Shown: one piece after another, positions 1 through 5,558 of the stretch
Layout of the letters: every line of letters begins with the position of its first letter
Position numbering within the stretch: the stretch's first letter is position 1
Assembly: GCA_021779635.1 (NCBI GenBank)
Contig: JAJYAH010000519.1
Coordinates: 1-5,558 of the forward strand
From: Pseudomonadota bacterium
GTDB taxonomy: Bacteria; Pseudomonadota; Alphaproteobacteria; Rhizobiales; Xanthobacteraceae
DNA length: 5,558 nucleotides
Reading direction: 5' to 3'
The notes under the pieces: generated by a model
The model's input: the letters and a program-made list of their open reading frames with translations, nothing else
What the model was told of the DNA's origin: nothing
Database searches by the model: none
Position numbers and translations under genes: made by a program

Positions 1-1414
1 AGAACGCGATGATCTCCGCGGCATTGACCTGGGCGCCGGCCTTCGGGATCACGAAGGCGTGGACGGCCTCGCCCCATTGCTCGCTGGGGATTCCGATCAC
101 GGCGCATTGCGACACCGCGGGATGCTGCGCGATGACGTTTTCCACCTCCATCGAATAGACGTTCTCGCCGCCGGAGATGATCATGTCCTTCACGCGGTCG
201 ACCAGATAGACGTAGCCTTCCTCGTCCATATAACCGCCGTCGCCGGTATGCATCCAGCCGTCGATGATGGCTTTGGCCGTTTCCTCCGGCCGCTCCCAAT
301 AACCCATCATGACATTCTGGCCACGCACGGCGACTTCTCCAACCACGCCTGCCGGTACGGGTTTGCGGTCGGCATCGACGATCCGGACCTCGCAGCCGAT
401 GGCGGCGCGGCCGCAGGCGCGTTGCCGGTTCTTCTTCGTCGCGGCCTCGCCGGTGTGCTGATCCCACGGCAGATGGGTCGCCAGCGGCGACAGTTCGGTC
501 ATGCCGTAGAGCTGATGGAATTCCGTGCCGGGCAGTCCGGCCATGGCACGGTTCAGCAGCGCTTCGCTGATCGGGGAGGCGCCGTACATGATCCGCTTCA
601 GCGACGACAGGTCGGCGGTGTGAAAATGGGGATGATCGGTCAGCATCTGAATCATGGTCGGGACGATCAGCGTGGCCGTGACTCTCTCCTTCTCGATCGC
701 GGCCATCACCAGTTCCGGATTGAAGGTCCTGACGATCACGTTGGTGCCGCCGCCGATCAACGAGGGAAACATGGCGCCGCCATTGGCAAGGTGAAACATC
801 GGCGCGGCGTTGAGGTAGATCGTGCCTTCGGGCAGCAGGCCCTCGCTCAGCATATGCAGCGCATTGCTGACGATGTTGGCGTGACTGAGCATCACGCCCT
901 TGGAGCGGCCGGTGGTGCCGCCGGTGTAAAAAATGCCGGCGAGATCCTCGCGCGGAGCCATCGCGTCGGCGACCGGTTCGCTCGCGGCGATCAGCTTCTC
1001 GTAGTCCTGCGCCTCGGCCGGCCCGGCATCATCGTCGGCATAAATCAGTTTCATCGCAACCGCGTTCGCCAATTCGACGCCCATTGCAGAGAAAGCCCTG
1101 TCCACCACGAGAACCGAGGCGCGGCAGTCGTGCAGCGAGTCCTCGATCTCGGCATGGCTCCATCGGATGTTGGTCGGCACAATGACCGCGCCTGCCCAGG
1201 CGATGCCGAGATAGAGTTCGAGATATCGATCGGAGTTCAGCATCAGCACCGCGACACGGTCGCCGCGCTTGACGCCGAGGTGCTGCAGCGCCCCCGCCAG
1301 CCTTGCGACCCGCTCGGCGGTCTCGCGCCAGCTGCGGCGGCGCTCGCCATCGATGGTCGCGATCCCCTCCGGATTGGTCTGCAGCACCCTGCGCAGGCCC
1401 TGGGTGACGTTCAT
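1..1414 (-). CDS. AMP-forming acyl-CoA synthetase (ANL superfamily), C-terminus cut by window edge
   Basis: This is an acyl/aryl-CoA ligase, expected to activate a carboxylic acid with ATP to an acyl-adenylate and then transfer it to CoA in the cytoplasm. The reverse complement reads open for 471 codons from ATG at 1414 to the window edge. Visible motifs, in order: the phosphate-binding loop YTGGTTGRSKG (residues 163-173), PMFHLA (205-210), LYGMTE (302-307), the GEVAVRG...MMGYW stretch (359-373), TGDGGYMDEEGY (390-401) with its conserved Asp, and the hinge DRVKDMIISGGENVY (406-420). Family members usually run to about 510-530 residues. The missing end should carry the PK..GK..R motif with the catalytic lysine, so the truncation is only the window boundary. 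An in-frame ATG at 1471 is possible, but AGGGAG lies 6 nt before the 1414 ATG and a candidate -10 overlaps the upstream ATG, so 1414 is preferred. Substrate (fatty, aromatic or other acid) cannot be told from this. It is divergent from the kinase gene. Confidence 0.93.
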   Translation of the reverse strand, partial: MNVTQGLRRVLQTNPEGIATIDGERRRSWRETAERVARLAGALQHLGVKRGDRVAVLMLNSDRYLELYLGIAWAGAVIVPTNIRWSHAEIEDSLHDCRASVLVVDRAFSAMGVELANAVAMKLIYADDDAGPAEAQDYEKLIAASEPVADAMAPREDLAGIFYTGGTTGRSKGVMLSHANIVSNALHMLSEGLLPEGTIYLNAAPMFHLANGGAMFPSLIGGGTNVIVRTFNPELVMAAIEKERVTATLIVPTMIQMLTDHPHFHTADLSSLKRIMYGASPISEALLNRAMAGLPGTEFHQLYGMTELSPLATHLPWDQHTGEAATKKNRQRACGRAAIGCEVRIVDADRKPVPAGVVGEVAVRGQNVMMGYWERPEETAKAIIDGWMHTGDGGYMDEEGYVYLVDRVKDMIISGGENVYSMEVENVIAQHPAVSQCAVIGIPSEQWGEAVHAFVIPKAGAQVNAAEIIAF

Positions 1415-1420
1415 GAAGCT

Positions 1421-1426
1421 CTCCCT
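1421..1426 (-). promoter_or_regulatory. Ribosome binding site of the acyl-CoA synthetase
   Basis: The minus strand reads AGGGAG, 6 nt before the ATG at 1414. The in-frame ATG 19 codons upstream (1471) has no comparable site. This motif therefore decides the start. Confidence 0.7.
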
Positions 1427-1466
1427 GATATCGCCGGCGCTCGATGCACCGTCTTGATTGGCGGCG

Positions 1467-1494
1467 ATCATACTGACCGGCGCGGGCGTCGCAA
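1467..1494 (-). promoter_or_regulatory. Candidate sigma-70-type promoter of the acyl-CoA synthetase
   Basis: On the minus strand, TTGCGA (1494-1489) is followed after a 16-nt spacer by TATGAT (1472-1467, 5 of 6 matches to the consensus -10). It would give a leader of roughly 45 nt before the ATG at 1414. The alternative upstream ATG lies within the -10 element, which argues against that start. The prediction rests on motif matching only. Confidence 0.4.
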
Positions 1495-1556
1495 GTGCAC
1501 CGCCGGCTGCCGTTGCAGACACCCTCGGGCCCACGCCGCCCGGGTCGCGGGGGGTA

Positions 1557-1570
1557 GGGGCATGTTCCCC
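1557..1570. other. G/C-tract stem-loop in the divergent promoter region
   Basis: GGGG (1557-1560) can pair with CCCC (1567-1570) around a 6-nt CATGTT loop. It is flanked by a further GGGGGG run at 1549-1554 and by the self-complementary CCCCGGGG at 1569-1576. It lies between the two divergent starts, just upstream of the kinase -10 candidate, so it might be an operator or simply GC-rich spacer. No known binding motif is recognised. Confidence 0.25.
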
Positions 1571-1594
1571 CCGGGGCGGATTCCGGCGTATAAA
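1565..1594 (+). promoter_or_regulatory. Weak candidate promoter of the sensor kinase
   Basis: TATAAA at 1589-1594 is the only good -10-like hexamer shortly before the kinase start at 1626. The best -35 at a sensible distance is TTCCCC (1565-1570, 18-nt spacer), which is poor. If real, it could depend on an activator or an alternative sigma factor. Confidence 0.25.
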
Positions 1595-1625
1595 AGTGGA
1601 CTGCTCGGAGTCGGTCCCGAACCCC

Positions 1626-4301
1626 ATGCCCTTTGCCGCAATCGCCCAACGGATACGCTTGTTCTCGCTTTCGATCGGTCAATTGACCTTTGCGAGCTTC
1701 ATGCTGCTGTTGGCGATGATCGTGATGACGAGCGTCGCCAGTGTCGTTGCCATCCGCCACACCGATGCGACCTTCGCCGAACTGCAGCGCCTGGAAAGCG
1801 TCGGCGATCTGGCGGAGGAGATCGACCGGCGCATGAACGAACTGCGGCTCGCGGCCCGGGACTTCGTCACCGATCCGGCGATTCCATCGAGCCAGGTCTG
1901 GGAGGCTGCGGCCTCGTTGACCCCGCTCTTGAAGAAAACCCGCCTCGAACTAGCCCCCGAACAGCAATATATGATCGACGGGGTCACACGACGGCTTGCG
2001 AATTACCGCGACGGCATCGAGCGCGTCAGCGCCCTGATTGCGCGCCGCGCCGAACTGGTTACAGCCTTGCCGCCGGTACGCGAGCGGTTCGAAGCAGCGA
2101 TCGCCAAAGTGACCGACCGGGCCGCCGCGAACAATCTGTTTCAGACGCAAAACCGGATTGCCGAGGCGTTGCTCGCGCACGACCCCACGGCAGCCCAGCA
2201 ATTCGCGCAAGACATGCGGACGCTGACGATTGACGAACCGGCGCTGCGCTCTGCGGTCGATGCCTACGCCGATGCCATCATTTCAATATCAAGCACCGAA
2301 AGCCAGATCGCCGATCTCGACAAGGAAGTGCTCGGCACCGAAGGCCGTGAGATCGGCCGCGTCACCGATTTGCTGCGCGCTGCGAGTGCGCGTCGCGGGC
2401 GGGTGCTTGCCAACGATTTCGCAAGGACTCTTGCCGACGACAAGTGGCAGAGCATCGTGCTCGGGATTACCGGAGTTCTGATCGGCGTGCTGGCGGCGCT
2501 GTTTGTGGTGCGGCGAACCGTTCGTCCGCTCAAGGCCATCGCCGGGGCCATCCGTGCGCTCGCCGGCGGCGAGAAGCACACCTCGATCCCCGCCACCGAC
2601 GTGGACAACGAGATCGGCGACATCGCGCGCGCCGCCGAGGTGTTCCGCCGCTCGCTGGTCGACGCCGACGCGGCGCGCGAGGCGGCGCTGCGGGCGCTGG
2701 CCGAGCAGCGGCTCGCTGAGGAAAGCTACCGCAAGCTGTTCGAGGGTTCAGTCGACGGAATTTATGTAACAACGCCGGCCGGCAAACTTCTCAACGCCAA
2801 TCCGGCGCTGGCGCGGATGATGGGATACGAGACGCCAGAGCAATTGATCCGCGCCATCGACGATATCGCGCATGCGGTCTACGTTCATCTGGCGGCGCGC
2901 GCGGAATACCAGTCGCTGATGGCGCGCGACGGCATGGTGCGCGAGTTCGAGTATCAGGTGCGTCAGCGCAGCGGCGCGATCCTCTGGCTCTCCGACAGCG
3001 CCACCGTGGTGCGCGACGAAGCCGGCGAGGTCATCCGCTATGAAGGAACGGTGCGCGACATCACCGACCAGAAACGCGCCGAGGATGCGATCGCCGAGGG
3101 CCGGCGGCTCTTGCAGCAGGTGATCGACACCGTGCCAGCGGTGATCAATGTCAAGGACAAGAACCTGCGCTATGTGTTGATGAACCGTTACATGGCCGGT
3201 ATTTTCGGGATCGAGCCGGCTGACGCGATCGGCCGCACCACCTCTGACCTGATGTCGCGCTACGGCGCGCAAAAGACCGACGAAAATGACCGGCGGGTCT
3301 TGAAGGCCGGCAGGGGGCTCGGATTCTACGAAGAGGAATATATGGATTCCGCAGGCAATCTGCGGCAATGGCTGGTGAACAAGCTGCCGCTTTTCGACGC
3401 CGACGGCGCGATCGAAAACATTGTCAGTGTCGCGCTCGATATCGGCGAGCGCAAGCGCGGCGAGCAGGAGATGCGGAAGGCCAAGGACGCCGCCGAGGCG
3501 GCATTGCACAATTTGCGCGAGACCCAGAATTCACTGATCGAGGCGGAAAAGCTGGCCGCACTCGGACGGCTGGTGGCGGGTGTCGCCCACGAAGTCAACA
3601 ACCCGGTTGGCATCAGCCTGACGGTCGCCTCGTCGCTGGAGCGGAAGACTGCGTTGTTTGCCGCCGAAGTGGCGCGCGGCGATCTCAGGCGATCTTCCTT
3701 GAATGAATTTCTTGAAACCAGCCGCGATGCGTCGTCGCAACTGGTCGCCAATCTCAATCGTGCGGCTGAATTGATCCAGTCCTTCAAGCAGGTCGCCGCC
3801 GACCGCAATTATTCGGATCAGCGCAGCTTCGACCTCGGCGACCTGACCGAGCAGGTTGTGATGAGCCTGCGGCCGGGACTGCGTAAGCACCATCTGACGC
3901 TCACGGTCAATTGCGAGCCCAATCTCACGATGAACAGCTATCCGGGGCCTTACGGACAGGTGCTCACCAACCTGTTCCTTAACTCGGTGGCGCACGCCTT
4001 TCCGGATGGCAGGCCCGGCGAGGTGCATATTGAGGTTAGGGGATCCGGCAAGGACAATGTCGAAATCATCTTCTCCGACAATGGTTGCGGCATGAGCCTC
4101 GACGTCCGCCGCCGTGCCTTCGACCCGTTCTTCACGACCCGCCGCGATCAGGGCGGCACCGGGCTTGGCTTGCATATCGTCTACAGCATTGTGACCAATC
4201 GCCTGGGCGGCCGGCTCGACCTCGATTCAGAGCCCGGAAAGGGCACGCAAATCCAGATCATCCTTCCCCGGGTTGCGCCGCTGGAGCAGGCTGCCGAATA
4301 A
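1626..4301 (+). CDS. Membrane sensor histidine kinase (TM-helical sensor-TM-HAMP-PAS-PAS-HisKA-HATPase)
   Basis: This 891-residue inner-membrane kinase should autophosphorylate on His and pass the phosphate to a response regulator that is not in this window. Order (residues from the 1626 ATG): TM1 about 18-42; extracytoplasmic region about 43-275, predicted largely helical and long enough for a four-helix or helical-bimodular sensor; TM2 about 276-296; HAMP about 297-349, starting VRRTVRPLKAIAGAI; PAS1 about 365-484, ending in the typical GTVRDITDQKRAE; PAS2 about 494-609, ending DIGERKRGE; a coiled linker; HisKA from about 640 with the H-box AHEVNNPVG (phospho-acceptor His655). The ATPase domain shows the N-box NLFLNSVAHAF (782-792), G1 DNGCGM (818-823), the F-box FDPFF (832-836) and G2 GGTGLGL (843-849), so all ATP-binding boxes are intact. 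The HE.NNP signature resembles the HPK4 class. There is no receiver domain. The frame is open upstream to a TTG at 1458 and a GTG at 1596. ATG 1626 is chosen because it gives a short basic N-terminus before TM1, although no clear Shine-Dalgarno site precedes it. The ligand is unknown. Confidence 0.92.
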   Translation: MPFAAIAQRIRLFSLSIGQLTFASFMLLLAMIVMTSVASVVAIRHTDATFAELQRLESVGDLAEEIDRRMNELRLAARDFVTDPAIPSSQVWEAAASLTPLLKKTRLELAPEQQYMIDGVTRRLANYRDGIERVSALIARRAELVTALPPVRERFEAAIAKVTDRAAANNLFQTQNRIAEALLAHDPTAAQQFAQDMRTLTIDEPALRSAVDAYADAIISISSTESQIADLDKEVLGTEGREIGRVTDLLRAASARRGRVLANDFARTLADDKWQSIVLGITGVLIGVLAALFVVRRTVRPLKAIAGAIRALAGGEKHTSIPATDVDNEIGDIARAAEVFRRSLVDADAAREAALRALAEQRLAEESYRKLFEGSVDGIYVTTPAGKLLNANPALARMMGYETPEQLIRAIDDIAHAVYVHLAARAEYQSLMARDGMVREFEYQVRQRSGAILWLSDSATVVRDEAGEVIRYEGTVRDITDQKRAEDAIAEGRRLLQQVIDTVPAVINVKDKNLRYVLMNRYMAGIFGIEPADAIGRTTSDLMSRYGAQKTDENDRRVLKAGRGLGFYEEEYMDSAGNLRQWLVNKLPLFDADGAIENIVSVALDIGERKRGEQEMRKAKDAAEAALHNLRETQNSLIEAEKLAALGRLVAGVAHEVNNPVGISLTVASSLERKTALFAAEVARGDLRRSSLNEFLETSRDASSQLVANLNRAAELIQSFKQVAADRNYSDQRSFDLGDLTEQVVMSLRPGLRKHHLTLTVNCEPNLTMNSYPGPYGQVLTNLFLNSVAHAFPDGRPGEVHIEVRGSGKDNVEIIFSDNGCGMSLDVRRRAFDPFFTTRRDQGGTGLGLHIVYSIVTNRLGGRLDLDSEPGKGTQIQIILPRVAPLEQAAE

Positions 4302-4315
4302 CGTGCCCGATTGCG

Positions 4316-4663
4316 CTAATCGCTCTCGGCCAGCTTGCGCAGGGTCGCCTTGAAGATCTGGCTGGCCTTGCCGACCAGAGCCGTCCCGTTCATGACAGCC
4401 GCCGTGTCGGTGAAGGTGCCTGAAACGCCGACGCCGACCGGGCTCGGGCCGCCGAACAGCGGATTCTCGTCCGGGCTGCTGGTATGGCGCTGGATCAGCA
4501 CTTCACCTTTGAAGGTATCGCCCTTCGCGGTGTAGGTGCCGGTGTAAAACAGATAGGCATCCCCGCCGAGAATTTTGCCATCCCGGAACACGACAACACC
4601 GCTGCCCTTGCCGGAACGACCGTCCTGCAGGCTGACATGGATCGAGTACAGGCCGTTTTTCAT
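4316..4663 (-). CDS. GrlR-like small regulatory protein
   Basis: This is a 115-residue soluble protein without a signal peptide or membrane segment. The N-terminus MKNGLYSIHVSL, the GKGSGVVVFRDGKILGGD stretch (18-35) and the YTGTYTAKGDTFKGEV strand pattern (40-55) resemble the GrlR family, small lipocalin-like beta-barrels named after the negative regulator of the LEE type III secretion locus in enteropathogenic E. coli. An acidic SPDEN segment (63-67) lies where family members have variable loops, and a glycine-rich GGPSPVGVGVSGTF stretch (71-84) follows. Related proteins are common as orphans in rhizobia, where their role is not established to my knowledge, so a secretion function should not be assumed. 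The gene is convergent with the kinase (14-bp gap) and has its own promoter candidate at 4707-4736. A short GGGG run 4 nt or so before the ATG is the only ribosome site visible. The gene is secure from its length and composition; the family call is by recognition of sequence pattern. Confidence 0.8.
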   Translation of the reverse strand: MKNGLYSIHVSLQDGRSGKGSGVVVFRDGKILGGDAYLFYTGTYTAKGDTFKGEVLIQRHTSSPDENPLFGGPSPVGVGVSGTFTDTAAVMNGTALVGKASQIFKATLRKLAESD

Positions 4664-4706
4664 GGTGCCCCGGTTACCGTATCCGGCCCAGCGGAGTAGG
4701 TAGATT

Positions 4707-4736
4707 GTTATGCCAAACCCGGCCCGGCAGCGTCAA
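4707..4736 (-). promoter_or_regulatory. Candidate promoter of the GrlR-like gene
   Basis: On the minus strand, TTGACG (4736-4731, 5 of 6 to consensus) is followed after an 18-nt spacer by CATAAC (4712-4707, 4 of 6). It would start transcription near 4700, about 37 nt before the ATG at 4663. This makes the GrlR-like gene a separate transcription unit from the upstream VOC gene. Confidence 0.45.
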
Positions 4737-4754
4737 CGCGACAGGTTGACCTCG

Positions 4755-4771
4755 GCCCCCAAAAGAGGGGC
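4755..4771. other. Short GC stem-loop downstream of the VOC gene
   Basis: GCCCC (4755-4759) pairs with GGGGC (4767-4771) around a 7-nt A-rich loop. It lies about 80 nt beyond the stop codon of the VOC gene. There is no T-run on either side, so it does not qualify as an intrinsic terminator. It may be a transcript-end structure or chance. Confidence 0.25.
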
Positions 4772-4847
4772 AGGTTCGGCGCAAAACCACCGTATAATGC
4801 CTCTTACCCCAGTCAGAGGTCGCACCGCGCCGACGCGCTGCTCTTGC

Positions 4848-5231
4848 TCACCCATACTTCCTGTCACGCTCAAGCAGTTCGATCGAGATCCCCTGCGGCC
4901 CGCGGATGAAGCAGATGCGAACGCCCGGCCGAATGGTCGTAGGCTCCCTGGTGAACTCGACACCCTTCGCCTTGATCTCGGCGGCCACCGCGTCGATATC
5001 CTTCACCGCCAGTCCGAAATGATCGAGCCCCTGATAGGGCGTTGCCGGCGGGCTGTTGACGCCGTCCCCCGCTGCGACCGGCGCGATGAAAACGTTGGCG
5101 CCGCCAAGTTTGACGTCGATCCGCCCCGGGCCGCGGATGATCACGCCGCCGAGGATATCTTCAAGCCAGGCGGCCGTAGCCTCCGGATCGGGACTGCGCA
5201 AATGAACATGGTCCCAGGTCACGATTGGCAT
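4848..5231 (-). CDS. VOC-superfamily protein (glyoxalase/bleomycin resistance/dioxygenase fold)
   Basis: This is a 127-residue cytoplasmic protein, the usual length for a single-chain VOC protein made of two beta-alpha-beta-beta-beta modules. Module one begins MPIVTWDHVHLRSPDPEATA and continues AWLEDILGG. Module two begins GLDHFGLAVKDIDAVAAEIK (residues 68-87) and ends FIRGPQGISIELLERD. Candidate metal ligands sit where the family places them: His8 or His10 near the start, His71 in DHFGLAV and Glu118 in ISIELLE. The fold is therefore secure, and a divalent-metal lyase, epimerase, dioxygenase or thiol-transferase activity is possible; the reaction and substrate cannot be assigned. The frame stays open upstream to 5417, but that extension is low-complexity Arg/Ala/Pro sequence. 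ATG 5231 is chosen because AAGGGGAGA precedes it and the protein then begins directly at the first strand. It is co-directional with the GrlR-like gene, with 184 bp between them. Confidence 0.9.
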   Translation of the reverse strand: MPIVTWDHVHLRSPDPEATAAWLEDILGGVIIRGPGRIDVKLGGANVFIAPVAAGDGVNSPPATPYQGLDHFGLAVKDIDAVAAEIKAKGVEFTREPTTIRPGVRICFIRGPQGISIELLERDRKYG

Positions 5232-5237
5232 CGTCGG

Positions 5238-5246
5238 TCTCCCCTT
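5238..5246 (-). promoter_or_regulatory. Strong ribosome binding site of the VOC gene
   Basis: The minus strand reads AAGGGGAGA. Its AGGGGAG core ends 7 nt before the ATG at 5231. It decides this start over the longer open frame that reaches 5417. Confidence 0.75.
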
Positions 5247-5450
5247 GGCTGTTTTCTGAGGTTGCGAAGCCGCGCGGCGGTCGTGGCATGCAGCGTTCAA
5301 TCTAGCGGCCGGATTCCCGTATGGCCATCCCTCAGGGCGCGCGACCGCGGCGCTACTGCATTCCAATATTGTTCCGTTTCGATGCAACCATTTCCGGCTT
5401 CGTCGGTTGATAGACAACGGCGGAACCGCGCAAATCGGCAGTCGTTTCGG

Positions 5451-5483
5451 AAGCCGCGCGGAGTAACGCCCGCGCGGCTTTTT
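5451..5483 (+). terminator. Intrinsic (rho-independent) terminator, plus strand
   Basis: AAGCCGCGCGG (5451-5461) is perfectly complementary to CCGCGCGGCTT (5470-5480), giving an 11-bp stem with an 8-nt loop (AGTAACGC). A run of five Ts (5479-5483) follows, overlapping the end of the stem. On the minus strand the stem is not followed by a T-run, so the direction is plus. No plus-strand gene is seen between the kinase end and this point. The transcript being ended is unknown: a small RNA, an antisense transcript, or read-through. Confidence 0.75.
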
Positions 5484-5534
5484 GCTGTGCGGCAGAGCAG
5501 GGTGCCTGTTTAGCCGCCTGTCGAGGGCATGGCC

Positions 5535-5558
5535 ATGGCAACGCAGTTTGAGCCGTCT
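5535..5558 (+). CDS. Possible start of a plus-strand gene, cut by window edge
   Basis: ATG at 5535 opens eight codons reading MATQFEPS before the window ends. GAGG (5523-5526) lies 8 nt upstream, a good ribosome-site distance; the nearer in-frame ATG at 5529 is too close to it. It sits about 50 bp beyond the terminator, where a new transcription unit could begin. Too little is present to name a product, and the call could be chance. Confidence 0.25.

Larger units (their letters stand above)
5232..5534. other. Intergenic region without a recognisable gene
   Basis: About 300 bp separate the VOC start from the possible next gene. It holds the VOC ribosome site, a 12-nt direct repeat (GAAGCCGCGCGG at 5266-5277 and 5450-5461), a relatively A/T-rich patch at about 5360-5400 containing the palindrome CAATATTG (5364-5371), and the intrinsic terminator at 5451-5483. 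Open frames crossing it on both strands give low-complexity peptides with no recognisable family, so I call no protein here. Confidence 0.6.

Noticed and set aside
1458..1625. Extension of the kinase to an upstream TTG at 1458 (56 more residues).
   Set aside because: The added segment is low-complexity, covers the promoter and stem-loop region, and has no ribosome site; the ATG at 1626 gives a normal short cytoplasmic tail before TM1.
59..2233. A 724-codon open frame on the plus strand running across the acyl-CoA synthetase and into the kinase.
   Set aside because: It is antisense to a motif-complete acyl-CoA synthetase and out of frame with the kinase. Its product is rich in His, Arg, Gly and Asp with no recognisable domain, as expected for the shadow of GC-rich coding DNA.
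4308..4322. A small stem CGATT-loop-AATCG between the convergent stops as a bidirectional terminator.
   Set aside because: Only 5 bp, partly A/T, and without a T-run on either side.
4793..4798. A perfect TATAAT on the plus strand.
   Set aside because: No -35-like hexamer lies 16-18 nt upstream, there is no TGn extension, and the only thing downstream is the antisense strand of the VOC gene.
5232..5417. Extension of the VOC protein by 62 residues to an ATG at 5417.
   Set aside because: The strong ribosome site before 5231 and the fold starting directly at that Met favour the short form; the extension lacks family resemblance.
4710..5513. A 267-codon plus-strand open frame opposite the VOC gene.
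   Set aside because: It is antisense to a well-supported VOC gene, gives Arg/Pro-rich sequence without a domain, and runs through the terminator stem at 5451-5483.
5353..5541. A 62-codon minus-strand open frame in the right-hand spacer.
   Set aside because: It overlaps the terminator hairpin and has an Ala/Arg/Gln-rich composition with no recognisable family or clear ribosome site.

Overview
The window looks like chromosomal DNA from a high-GC alphaproteobacterium. The best fit is the Bradyrhizobium / Rhodopseudomonas group (Nitrobacteraceae, Hyphomicrobiales). This rests on strong G/C preference at third codon positions, the style of the proteins (a rhizobial-type HAMP-PAS-PAS kinase and a GrlR-like small protein) and GC-rich spacers. 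It is an inference from pattern recognition, not a database result. I see no IS element, CRISPR array, tRNA, rRNA or phage gene.

Layout from left to right. (1) Positions 1-1414, minus strand: an AMP-forming acyl-CoA synthetase of the ANL superfamily. The left edge of the window cuts off its C-terminus. It has no stop codon in the window but reads as a clean 471-residue frame. (2) Positions 1415-1625: a divergent control region with a plausible minus-strand promoter, a weaker plus-strand -10 and a G/C-tract stem-loop. (3) Positions 1626-4301, plus strand: an 891-residue membrane sensor histidine kinase. Its order is TM, long helical extracytoplasmic region, TM, HAMP, PAS, PAS, HisKA, HATPase. 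No response regulator gene accompanies it here. (4) Positions 4316-4663, minus strand: a 115-residue GrlR-like small protein, convergent with the kinase and only 14 bp from it. It has its own candidate promoter at 4707-4736. (5) Positions 4848-5231, minus strand: a 127-residue VOC-superfamily (glyoxalase/bleomycin resistance/dioxygenase fold) protein with a strong Shine-Dalgarno site. (6) Positions 5232-5534: a spacer without a recognisable gene. It contains a very good plus-strand intrinsic terminator (11-bp perfect stem plus five Ts, 5451-5483) whose upstream transcript I cannot identify. (7) Positions 5535-5558: a possible start of another plus-strand gene, cut by the right edge.

The four genes do not form one operon or an obvious pathway. 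The synthetase and kinase are divergent, the kinase and grlR-like gene are convergent, and the grlR-like and VOC genes are co-directional but separated by 184 bp containing a promoter candidate. This looks like ordinary chromosomal housekeeping/signalling territory. I found no convincing new multi-gene system. The points most worth a second look are the GrlR-like protein outside an enteropathogen context, the kinase without a partner, and the orphan terminator.
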